A stretch of DNA of 64,000 nt from Sphingomonas kaistensis (GTDB taxonomy: Bacteria > Pseudomonadota > Alphaproteobacteria > Sphingomonadales > Sphingomonadaceae). The notes under the pieces were generated by a model. The model was not told the DNA's origin and did not search any database. It saw only the letters and a list, made by a program, of their open reading frames with translations. The translations under genes were made by a program, and so were the position numbers. Shown here piece after piece: positions 19,397 through 27,393 of the stretch; position 1 is the first letter of the stretch, and each line of letters opens with the position of its first letter. The stretch is from the NCBI RefSeq assembly GCF_036884275.1, contig NZ_CP145607.1, positions 1,041,001-1,105,000 on the forward strand. The letters run 5' to 3'.

Positions 19397-21118
19397 TTAG
19401 GCAACTCCGGGCTGCGGCGTCGGCGCACTGACGGTTTTCTGGGCGTTGATCTTGCGCAGGATCTCATCGCGCGGGCCGTAGGCCGCGACACGGCCTTCCT
19501 GGATGATCAGCAACCCATCGACGATCGGCATCATGCTCATCCGGTGCGCGACCAGCAGAACGGTGGTGCCGCGCGCCTTGGCCTGATGCAGGCATTGCAG
19601 CAATTCCTGATCGCCGTCGGCATCGAGATTGGAATTGGGCTCGTCGAGGATCAGGATCGAGGGGCCACGGAACAGCGCCCGGGCAAGCGCAACGCGTTGC
19701 ATCTGCCCCGCCGACAGGCCGCGGCCACCCGGGCCGAGCTGCTGGTCGTAGCCGCCCGGCAGACGCTGGATCAGTTCATGCGCGCCGGCAATCTGCGCGG
19801 CGGCAATGGCATCGGTATCGATCTGTCCGGGGTCTTCGCCCATCCGGTTGCGGAAGCGGGCGATGTTTTCCTTGATCGACCCTCTGAACAGCGCCGATTC
19901 CTGCGGCATGTAACCGACATGCTCGGCCAGGCGCTGGGGGTCCCAGTTGCGCTGATCGGCGCCGTCGAAGCGGATCACACCGTGATTGGGAATGGTCGCG
20001 CCGGCGAGCGTGCGTACGAGGGTCGACTTGCCCGCGCCGCTCGGGCCGACGATGGCGATGACCTGACCCGGCTGGACCGAGAAGTTGATGTTCTGAAGGA
20101 TTGGCTGCCCGTCGTCCGACACGACGTGCAGGCCTTCAACTTCGATCCGGCCCTGCGGCCGCGGAAGCTGGGTCAGCGCGATGTCGGGCGGCGATTGGTC
20201 GAGCAGGTCGTTGAGCGAGGTCCACGCGCCGCGCGCCTGGATGATGCTCCGCCAGTTGCCGACCATCTGATCGATCGGGGCGAGCGCACGGCCGACGATG
20301 AACATCGACGCGAAGATCGCGCCGGGGCTGATCTTGCCGTCGATCGCCAGCAAGGCACCGACACCGAGCGCCAGCGATTGCAGGAATTGGCGGACGAATT
20401 TGGAGGTGGCGGTGACGCCGCTCGACGCAAGGCTGGCTTCGGTCTGCAGCCGCATCATCTGCGCGCGCTGCGCAAGATGCCCGCTGACCATCGCGTCGCG
20501 CATGCCGAGCGCGCGGACCACGTCGCCCGCCGCGACCATGGTCTCGAAGTCGGAATAAGCGAGGCCGGCGGCCTGGTTGGCTTCCTGAAGGCGGGCGCGG
20601 GTGACGTTTTCGTTACGGACCGCCAGCAGCACCACCAGCACGGCGCCGACCACGCACAGCACCCCGATCCACGGATGCAGCAGAAACGCGATCAGGATGT
20701 AGACCGGCACCCACGGCGCATCGAGCACGGCCAGGATCGCTGGCCCGGTCATCGCCTGACGCAGGGTGTCGAACTCCCGCATCGCCTGCAACGCGCCGCG
20801 CTGCCCCCGCTGGCTTGGCCGGCCGAGGGTCGATTCAAGGATCGTGTGGGCAAGCTGCGCGTCGAGCCGAACACCGGCCCGCACCAGCAGGCGCGAGCGC
20901 AGGGTGTCGAGCGCGGCCATGGTGACCAGGCCGACCAGCAGCACCAATGTCAGCATGTAGAGCGTGGTGTGCCCGCGCGTCGGCACCACCCGCTCGTAGA
21001 CCTGCAGCATGTAGAGCATCGGCACGATGAAGAGCAGGTTGACCAGCGCGCTGAAAACGATGGCCGTGGTGAAGTGCCGCCGGCAGGCTTGCAGCGCGCT
21101 CCTGATCGTGTCGTTCAT
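19397..21118 (-). CDS. Type I secretion ABC transporter permease/ATPase (PrsD-like)
   Basis: A 573-residue fused exporter: six predicted TM helices in residues ~20-300, then an ATPase with Walker A 'GPSGAGKST' near 360, ABC signature 'LSAGQMQRVALARAL' and Walker B 'SILILDEPNSNLD'. No C39 peptidase domain is present, as expected for exporters of RTX-type cargo with C-terminal signals. The start is ATG 21118 ('MNDTIRSAL'), with another ATG two codons earlier. The RTX beta-propeller gene just upstream, same strand, is the likely cargo. Confidence 0.94.
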   Translation of the reverse strand: MNDTIRSALQACRRHFTTAIVFSALVNLLFIVPMLYMLQVYERVVPTRGHTTLYMLTLVLLVGLVTMAALDTLRSRLLVRAGVRLDAQLAHTILESTLGRPSQRGQRGALQAMREFDTLRQAMTGPAILAVLDAPWVPVYILIAFLLHPWIGVLCVVGAVLVVLLAVRNENVTRARLQEANQAAGLAYSDFETMVAAGDVVRALGMRDAMVSGHLAQRAQMMRLQTEASLASSGVTATSKFVRQFLQSLALGVGALLAIDGKISPGAIFASMFIVGRALAPIDQMVGNWRSIIQARGAWTSLNDLLDQSPPDIALTQLPRPQGRIEVEGLHVVSDDGQPILQNINFSVQPGQVIAIVGPSGAGKSTLVRTLAGATIPNHGVIRFDGADQRNWDPQRLAEHVGYMPQESALFRGSIKENIARFRNRMGEDPGQIDTDAIAAAQIAGAHELIQRLPGGYDQQLGPGGRGLSAGQMQRVALARALFRGPSILILDEPNSNLDADGDQELLQCLHQAKARGTTVLLVAHRMSMMPIVDGLLIIQEGRVAAYGPRDEILRKINAQKTVSAPTPQPGVA

Positions 21119-21307
21119 TCCCATTCCTAACCCTTTGGAACAGCGAGGCGTTTTTTTCCAACGCTTTCCTCGCCGCCAACCCACGCCCGATCGCTTTTCG
21201 GCGGGGATGGTTAATAGGAGCTTAGCTTCGCGACCCAAACCTAAATGTGGTTCGGAGGTGATCGAAGCCAAGAGGTGTCCCGCCCGCCACAGCGCGAGCT
21301 TGGCGCT
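21119..21307 (-). promoter_or_regulatory. Leader of the type I secretion operon
   Basis: A 189 bp gap between the cargo gene's terminator and the exporter start, so the exporter operon is probably transcribed separately. A T-run (the plus-strand complement is around 21152-21158) and purine-rich 'aagggttagga' next to the ATG are visible; I cannot define -35/-10 boxes. Confidence 0.35.
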
Positions 21308-21348
21308 GCAACGCAAAGACGCTCCCGTCCCGGTCGGACGAGAGCGTC
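21308..21348 (-). terminator. Strong intrinsic terminator after the RTX beta-propeller gene
   Basis: Minus-strand stem of 13 bp (GACGCTCTCGTCC / GGACGGGAGCGTC, one G-T wobble) with a 5 nt loop and a T-rich TTTGCGTT tail, starting 20 bp past the stop. It separates cargo and exporter transcription units. Confidence 0.85.
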
Positions 21349-21368
21349 AGTGCTTGCTGGAAGTGATC

Positions 21369-24300
21369 TCAGACGAAGATGAAGTCGCCCGAATCCAGCG
21401 GCCCGTGGTTCTGGACCAGGGCGATCAGCTCGTCCCGGCTGTCGATCTGCCCGTTGCCGTTGGTGTCGTGATAGATGCCGGTGCCCGACGCGCCCTGCAG
21501 GTTGTGGATCCAGCCCTGCAGATACTCGGCCGCGCTGCCCTTCAACTGCACCTTGTCGCCGGTGTCGAAGTCGGTGATCCGCGCATAGTCGTTGGATCCC
21601 GAGCTCTTGCTGTTGCCGTCATCGTAGAACCGGCCGCGGCTGTCGCCGAGCACGAAGACGTCGTTGCCGGCCCCGCCGGTCAGGACGTCGATCGTGCCCT
21701 TGCCGAGGCTCTTGCCCGTTAATCCGACGCCGACCAGCACATCCGCGCCGCCGCCACCGATCAGCACGTCGTTGCGGGTCGTCCCCTCAACGAGGGAGGT
21801 GCCCAACGTGACGGCGAGCACGCTCGACATCTGGCCGATGTTGCCCGCGGCGTCCTGCACCTGCGCGGTGTATTTGAAGGTCCCCGAAGTGACCGCGTCG
21901 TTGAACGACCAGCTGCCGTTCGAGACGAGCGCGGTGCCGACCTTCACGCCGTCGCGGAACACGACCACCGTTTCGTCGGCGGCGAGCGTGCCCGTGATAT
22001 TGCCGGTCACCAGCGTGCTTCCGCTCGACGAGGCGGACAAGGAGGCGGTCTTGAGGCCGGTGCTGCTCGAGAGATCGGCGGCGACCACGACGACCGCCTG
22101 GTTCGGCGCAACGGTGTCGATCACCAGCGAGAAGCTGCCGGACGCCGCGCCGGCCTGGCCGAGCGAGTCCACTACCTTGACGACATAATCATGCTTGCCA
22201 TCGCTCGCACCGGGATCGGTGAAGCTCCAGCTGGTATTGGTGGCTGCGGCCTGCCCGATCAGCTCGCCATCGCGATAGACCGCCAGCTTCTGCCCCGACA
22301 GCAGCGCCGCCGACAGCTGGCCCGACAGGGTCGGGGTGCCATCGTTGATAACCGCCCCATTGTCGACGGTCGCCGCCGTGCCGGTATCGTCGAGCGCCGA
22401 GGTGATCAGCGCGGTTTGGGTCGGCGGTCCGGCAGGAGCCGGGGGCGGGGTCGGCGCGGGCGGCGTGGAGGGCGCCGATCCGCTGAAGTCGAGGTAAGTA
22501 TAACCCGAGCCGGCGAAACCAACATAGACCAGACCGAACTTGTCCATGTCGCCCGAAATCGTCTTGATGTGATCAAGGCTGTTCATCGGCCGCTCGCCGA
22601 TCTTGGTCCAGTTCACCCCGTTGTCGGCCGAATAGAAGATGCCGTTGTTGCCGTTCACTTGGCCGACGATGTAGATCGTGGCCGGTCCGCCGGCCTTTTC
22701 CGGCGCGCCATAGCCGAATGAGGCGGCGTTGACGCCGGGGACGGCCTTCCACGTTGCGCCCCCATCGGTGGAGTGCATGAGCCCGGTGTAATAGGGATTG
22801 CTCGGATCGTTCCCGAGCGCTCCCGAGGTGAAATAGAGTGCGCCCGCCTGGCCCGGAACCGCTTCGATTTTCGCGTTCCAGTAGGACCAGTCTGCGACCT
22901 GCCCGCTGAAGACTTTACTCCAGCTCACGCCGCCGTCGGTGGTACGATAGACGCCGGTATTGGAGTCGTAGAGATAGAAGGTGTTCGGCGCTTCGCGGTC
23001 GGCGGTTATCGACGTCCGGTTAAGATAATAGAAGGCGTGAACCATGTTCCAGTCGGTGATCCCCGCGATGGAGACGTTCGACCAGGTCTTGCCGCCATCG
23101 AGCGTGTAGGCAGGAGGCTGATTGCCGGCCGCGACCCAGATAAAGTTGGTCGTGGTGCTGGCAGCGATGCTTCCGCCGACAGTCGACGTTGCCCAGCTCG
23201 GCAGTCCGGCGAACTTGTTCCAAGTCTTGCCGCCGTCGACCGAGTAACCGCTATTTTCCGTGCCCCAATAGTCCGACACACCGACCATGAAGCTCGAGTT
23301 CGACGACGCGTAATCCACCGACCAGCCCATCGAGAACGCGCCGCCGGAGTAATTCGTGGCATATTGATCGACATCGGGCATGGACACGAACGCGCGGTCC
23401 CAGGACGCGAAGAGCGGGTCCGCGCCGACCGCACCGATGATATCGTTGGCGACGAGCTGCTCGATCCCTCTGCTTTGGGAATTCCAGACGACCGGGGTGT
23501 TCCAATCAAGATTGCTGGGAAGCTGGGTGTTCCACACCCCGACACCGGCCGACTGCCACAATTTGCCCGGCGTGGTCGGATCGAACATGAACCCGCCAGT
23601 GGACATGTAGTAACCGCTATTCTCGAGCCAAGGCACATCATTGCTGGATTCGAGCCCCTTGCCCCAGTTCCAGCCGTTGCCCCAATCGGCGCCCGCCGTC
23701 TTGCTCTCGATCAGATTGCCACCATCGTCACTGACCACAAGATGCGACGAGTTGAATGGGTCAACCGCTATGCCGTGAGCGCTGCTGGCGAGAAGTTTCG
23801 TCCACGCGCCGTTGGCAAATTTCCACAGGGCTTTATCGCTATTGCCGGTCGCATAATAAGTGCCGTCGGGAGCGATGGCAGCATGGCCGATATCGGCAGG
23901 GCCACCGATCGCCGACCAGGTGAACCCACCGTCCTTGCTCTGATAAACGCCGGCGCCAGCCGTGCCGACGAAGACGGTGGTCCCCTGAATGATGATCCCG
24001 GTCATGCCGGGATCGACGGTGTTCGCACCTTGCGCGACAGCGCTGATTTTCTGCCAGTTGGCGCCGCCGTCGCGGGTCACCCACAGGCCGTCCTTCTGGC
24101 TACCGACGAAGACGATGTTCGGATTGGTCGGGTCCACGGCCATCTTCTGGCCGTCCATTCGGTTGGGGCTGTTGGGATCGAAACCCGTTCCGACAAATGA
24201 CGTCTTGGTCCAGGTTTTGCCCTGGTCTGTGCTCTTATACACGGACTTATCGAAGGCCATGTAGAGGACCTGCGAATTACTGGGCGCTATGCGGATTTCG

Positions 24301-24509
24301 TAGACGCCGGTCTTGCCGCTGTTGAGGTCGGGCATGGAGGCGGCAGTAACGAGCTGCTGCCAGGCATTTCCATTCCAGATGTATGCACCGTACGTATCGG
24401 CGCGGGCGACCATGGTGCCGTCTTTGGCGATATCCATGCCGGTCAGCCAACCACCCGCACCGATGGCCACAGGCTTCCAAGCACTATCTCCCGGGAACGT
24501 AAGTCCCAT
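21369..24509 (-). CDS. Secreted GH74-like beta-propeller protein with Ig-like repeats and RTX C-terminus
   Basis: A 1046-residue protein without N-terminal signal (starts 'MGLTFPGDSAWKPVAIGAGG'; ribosome site ggagggttga). Residues 1-~675 hold many Asp-box turns ('SxDxGxTW' type), laid out like GH74 xyloglucanases. Asp38 in 'ARADTYGAYIW' and Asp371 in 'FASWDRAF' sit where GH74 acid/base aspartates are expected (inference). A Pro-rich linker (~680-697) leads to two Ig-like repeats (~700-905), then RTX nonapeptides ('IGGGGADVLVG', 'GGAGNDVFVLGD'), an EF-hand-like loop near 1020 ('DTNGNGQIDSRDE') and the terminal 'DFIFV', typical of type I substrates. The exporter genes follow directly. The polysaccharide target is unknown; it has a Tat-exported paralogue at 27394-29718. 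Confidence 0.85.
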   Translation of the reverse strand: MGLTFPGDSAWKPVAIGAGGWLTGMDIAKDGTMVARADTYGAYIWNGNAWQQLVTAASMPDLNSGKTGVYEIRIAPSNSQVLYMAFDKSVYKSTDQGKTWTKTSFVGTGFDPNSPNRMDGQKMAVDPTNPNIVFVGSQKDGLWVTRDGGANWQKISAVAQGANTVDPGMTGIIIQGTTVFVGTAGAGVYQSKDGGFTWSAIGGPADIGHAAIAPDGTYYATGNSDKALWKFANGAWTKLLASSAHGIAVDPFNSSHLVVSDDGGNLIESKTAGADWGNGWNWGKGLESSNDVPWLENSGYYMSTGGFMFDPTTPGKLWQSAGVGVWNTQLPSNLDWNTPVVWNSQSRGIEQLVANDIIGAVGADPLFASWDRAFVSMPDVDQYATNYSGGAFSMGWSVDYASSNSSFMVGVSDYWGTENSGYSVDGGKTWNKFAGLPSWATSTVGGSIAASTTTNFIWVAAGNQPPAYTLDGGKTWSNVSIAGITDWNMVHAFYYLNRTSITADREAPNTFYLYDSNTGVYRTTDGGVSWSKVFSGQVADWSYWNAKIEAVPGQAGALYFTSGALGNDPSNPYYTGLMHSTDGGATWKAVPGVNAASFGYGAPEKAGGPATIYIVGQVNGNNGIFYSADNGVNWTKIGERPMNSLDHIKTISGDMDKFGLVYVGFAGSGYTYLDFSGSAPSTPPAPTPPPAPAGPPTQTALITSALDDTGTAATVDNGAVINDGTPTLSGQLSAALLSGQKLAVYRDGELIGQAAATNTSWSFTDPGASDGKHDYVVKVVDSLGQAGAASGSFSLVIDTVAPNQAVVVVAADLSSSTGLKTASLSASSSGSTLVTGNITGTLAADETVVVFRDGVKVGTALVSNGSWSFNDAVTSGTFKYTAQVQDAAGNIGQMSSVLAVTLGTSLVEGTTRNDVLIGGGGADVLVGVGLTGKSLGKGTIDVLTGGAGNDVFVLGDSRGRFYDDGNSKSSGSNDYARITDFDTGDKVQLKGSAAEYLQGWIHNLQGASGTGIYHDTNGNGQIDSRDELIALVQNHGPLDSGDFIFV

Positions 24510-25221
24510 TCAACCCTCCCAGCTATTCTTGCTCTCGGCTGCACGATCAGTCGCGTAGCCGCCTTGCCGAGCGGGAAAATTGGGCCGAATTGGTTAAGAT
24601 CCCGTCTCCGAAAAAGAGCGTTCGGAGCAGCTAATCGCGTGAAGACATGATCTCATCACGCGCCGGTTTTCACAATCGAATCAAAACGTTACGTCCAAAC
24701 GCCCCCGCGCCGACCGGTGTCGAGTGCAAGATCGCGCTAGAAAACTCTACAGGCGTTACAGATGTAATCGTCGAAGCGTTTATTGTTGACGACAGTTTGC
24801 AGCGGAGGATCAACCCTTCATCCCTGATTAAATACTTATGGAGGCTCCGATAATTATCGCTTTGTGAAGTTGTGCGACGTCATCTGGGTTATCTGTAGTC
24901 AGTAAAATCGACGATGCATCCCGCAACCTTCTTGACTAGGCTTCTACTGCTCGCCGGTGTGCTCGCGCCTGTATCAGCCTCGGAGCCGAAGCCAGGGTCA
25001 CTGGTCGCGCTATAAGCCTCTGCTGACCGGCTTTCGCGGCAGGCCGCGCCCGCCACTCCGACCGAGGCCGTGACCAGCGAAAAAGCTTCGAACGCTCGCG
25101 TGATGCTAAGCTTGCCTAGGGCCGCGCAAACGCCGGCATCATCGATCGGGCGTGCCAATACTTGAAAGACGCCGGAGTAAGACTGGACTGCGCCAAGCCA
25201 TCAGCCTACCGCCTGAGGACT
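24510..25221. other. Long AT-richer intergenic region
   Basis: About 710 bp without a gene I can support. It carries the leader of the leftward beta-propeller gene and presumably the promoter of the rightward gene at 25222. Two short frames (24647-24853 plus, 24889-25158 minus) lack good start sites and recognisable sequence. A 6 bp hairpin (ctccga / tcggag, about 24605-24626) lies upstream of the propeller gene. No RNA gene or insertion sequence is visible. Base composition is lower in GC than in the core genes. Confidence 0.5.
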
Positions 25222-25962
25222 ATGGACATTCTCGCCCTTTCATGGACGGTGCAGCCCCCGGCGGGGATGACCCAAAGCTCCCTCAACGATGCGGGAACAA
25301 GGCTCACCCAATACCTCAGCGCGCTGCTTTTCTATCTGAGGTTGCCGCAGGTCGACCAGATCTTCGTCTTTGAGAATTCCGGTTACGATTTTACCACCCT
25401 CCGCATCCTCATCGGGCAAGTATCGGGCAAGGTGACATTCGTCTCTACCAGCCCGGATTATGACCCGACGAGGGGGAAGGGGTACGGCGAATTCCGGATG
25501 TATGACGAGGGGCTGGCGTCAGTCGAGATCGAGCCTACCGCCCGTGTCTGGAAGATCACCGGCAGGCTGATCGTCAAGAACCTTTCCGAAATCATCGCCA
25601 CCGCGCCCGCCTTCGATGAGCGGCCAAGCCTTTATTGCGACCTCCGCCGCGTTCCGCTCGTCCCGTCCTCAGTCTGGGGCCACTGGATGGATACGCGGCT
25701 GTTCGCCTTCAACGTGCCATTCTACGACAAGCATTTGCGAGGGCAGTTCGGCTGCAACTACACCATCGAGGAAGGCTTCTTTGACATTGCTCATCCCCTC
25801 CTGAAAAAGAATGGAGCAATGATCGTGCCGCGCTTTCGCTGCCAGCCCATCTACGAAGGGCAGTCAGGCAACACAATGAAGTCCTATCTAAGCGGGAAGC
25901 ACCTTGCGGCGCATAATGCCCGCAAGATCACTAGGCGCGTAGCCCCGGCGCTCTGGCTCTAG
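25222..25962 (+). CDS. Unrecognised protein, possibly a sugar-transfer enzyme
   Basis: A 246-residue soluble-looking protein ('MDILALSWTVQPPAGMTQ'). Motifs 'FVFENSGYDF', 'KGYGEFRMYDEGL', 'WKITGRLIVKNLSEI' and 'YCDLRR' recall small nucleotide-sugar-binding glycosyltransferase-like proteins of capsule loci ('KGxGE' followed by 'TGR'), but I cannot name a family. The in-frame start at 25162 has no better support. It is surrounded by polysaccharide genes, and its composition is less GC-rich than core genes. Confidence 0.7.
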   Translation: MDILALSWTVQPPAGMTQSSLNDAGTRLTQYLSALLFYLRLPQVDQIFVFENSGYDFTTLRILIGQVSGKVTFVSTSPDYDPTRGKGYGEFRMYDEGLASVEIEPTARVWKITGRLIVKNLSEIIATAPAFDERPSLYCDLRRVPLVPSSVWGHWMDTRLFAFNVPFYDKHLRGQFGCNYTIEEGFFDIAHPLLKKNGAMIVPRFRCQPIYEGQSGNTMKSYLSGKHLAAHNARKITRRVAPALWL

Positions 25963-26111
25963 TTACTTGGCCAGATCAGCCGTTGCATCAGCGTGCCTTT
26001 CCCGTTTCGAGGCGCAGGCGTATTTTTGAGAATGGCATTGATCACGGCGAACACGGCCAGACCTACAAACGGTGCCGAGATCAGACCGGCCAGGAACCCT
26101 AGTGCGAACAT
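25959..26111 (-). CDS. Small single-pass membrane protein
   Basis: Fifty residues, 'MFALGFLAGLISAPFVGLAV...', with one clear TM segment and a basic C-terminus. A GGAA ribosome site lies 7 bases before ATG 26111. It overlaps the tail of the convergent gene by 4 bp. No function is recognisable. Confidence 0.5.
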   Translation of the reverse strand: MFALGFLAGLISAPFVGLAVFAVINAILKNTPAPRNGKGTLMQRLIWPSN

Positions 26112-26202
26112 AGTAATTTCCTTAACTGTTGCCCGAAGGTGAGCCAAGGCTTCGGTCAAGACGCTTGCTGCACTATGAACAGGTTAGTTCGTGAGGCTTT
26201 GG

Positions 26203-26406
26203 CTATGCGGCGGGTCCGCCAGTCGCGCCCTCTAGGCCATCGCTGGCAATGCGAAAATAGCCTACCGGAAAGTATGGATTTGCCTTGGCCTTAACCCTGG
26301 TGACAGCATCCTCATGCGAATCGAATTTGCTGGAGTTGGTGGCGTGTTCCTGTTCGGGCTTTGACGGCATTTCGACTACATAGAATGGGCCTGCATCATC
26401 CGTCAC
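26203..26406 (-). CDS. Small hypothetical protein
   Basis: Sixty-seven residues from GTG 26406, with AAGG upstream. The pattern ('FYVVEMPSKP' ... 'SHEDAVTRVKAKANPYFPVG') looks like a compact alpha/beta fold with acceptable codon use. I recognise no family. Confidence 0.5.
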   Translation of the reverse strand: MTDDAGPFYVVEMPSKPEQEHATNSSKFDSHEDAVTRVKAKANPYFPVGYFRIASDGLEGATGGPAA

Positions 26407-26465
26407 ATCGCCTTACATACGTCCTGTCTGCCCTAGTATGTATTCAGAAACTTAATTTCCTGCCA

Positions 26466-27308
26466 TCAAGCGTTTTTTAGGACGCGATCGACGTCGGCTG
26501 GCGCAATATCAAACTTCGAATGTATCATTACTGCAATGTTATCTTTTTCGGGCTCAACGATGAAGCGGCGCAGTCCCTCCGGGGTGGATAGATCATGATC
26601 CCAAGGCTGGCGCACCAGCGCCACGGTCGAAGGAGCGTGACGACTGTTCTCATAGCCCATCACTTCCCGGATATAGACCCCGTACAATATATATTCTGAG
26701 AAGGTGCGCTGCTGCCCGATCGCAATCTGCCACGGTTTGCCCGTGGCTTTTTCAACGTGCCGTTGCATCCCACGCATGTCCTCACGGGACCAGCTGATTA
26801 AATGGCCGACATGACCGCGCCGTGCTGCGCTGCCCGTCTCCAACCCGAGCAGATCTTCTGCGACCCCGGTCCACCGTTCGACCATCGCATCGGTGTAGTT
26901 CACATCCAGCAGGCCGATCTTGTTGTCGATCATCAGCATTCCGGGCTGGAAAGGGCGAACAAAAGCGACATCTGAATCGATGCAGACCAAAACCTCGTGG
27001 TCGAGCGACGAGGTGGCGGCCATCTTGAGCAATTGCTGACGGATCCACCCGCGCATCGGGAGGGTGCGCCAATGCAGCCAAAAATTCTGGCGAAGCGGAA
27101 GCCGTAACTGTCGGATCCCGATGACGTCTTCGGCGGCCAGCAGGATCGTGCGCGACGAGGCAAGATGCCGGAATGCCGCCATCTCGAAGGAATCCACAAT
27201 CAGGTAATGGCGAATATCCGGCGCGAACAGGTCCAGCGAGCGGACAAGTATCTCGCATCTCTCCAGATCAGGAAGAAAGGTCGGCGTGACAAAGGCGACA
27301 GACTGCAA
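26466..27308 (-). CDS. DUF6492-type glycosyltransferase-like protein
   Basis: A 280-residue protein from TTG 27308, chosen because AGGAG lies 6 bases upstream; the frame is open to 27368. It begins 'MQSVAFVTPTFLPDLERCE', has a DxD-like 'VCIDSDVAFVRPF' near residue 125 and 'WQIAIGQQRTFSEYILYGVY', as in the DUF6492 family of predicted GT-A-like enzymes. Metal-dependent sugar transfer is plausible but unproven. It lies 85 bp downstream of the Tat-exported beta-propeller gene on the same strand. Confidence 0.75.
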   Translation of the reverse strand: MQSVAFVTPTFLPDLERCEILVRSLDLFAPDIRHYLIVDSFEMAAFRHLASSRTILLAAEDVIGIRQLRLPLRQNFWLHWRTLPMRGWIRQQLLKMAATSSLDHEVLVCIDSDVAFVRPFQPGMLMIDNKIGLLDVNYTDAMVERWTGVAEDLLGLETGSAARRGHVGHLISWSREDMRGMQRHVEKATGKPWQIAIGQQRTFSEYILYGVYIREVMGYENSRHAPSTVALVRQPWDHDLSTPEGLRRFIVEPEKDNIAVMIHSKFDIAPADVDRVLKNA

Positions 27309-27393
27309 TGCAAGCTCCTGATGACGGCCCGCTGGCCTTTTCGTGACGCCGGCGGGACAGCACGGCAATGCATCGCCGCCGACGATGCCCAGA

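Noticed and set aside
17999-21130. 1043-codon plus-strand open frame over the type I secretion genes.
   Set aside because: Antisense of the HlyD and ABC transporter genes caused by high GC; no recognisable domain.
24647-24853. 68-codon plus-strand frame in the large gap.
   Set aside because: No convincing ribosome site, no recognisable motif, atypical composition; not supported as a gene.
24889-25158. 89-codon minus-strand frame in the large gap.
   Set aside because: Starts with TTG without a Shine-Dalgarno sequence and has no family features.
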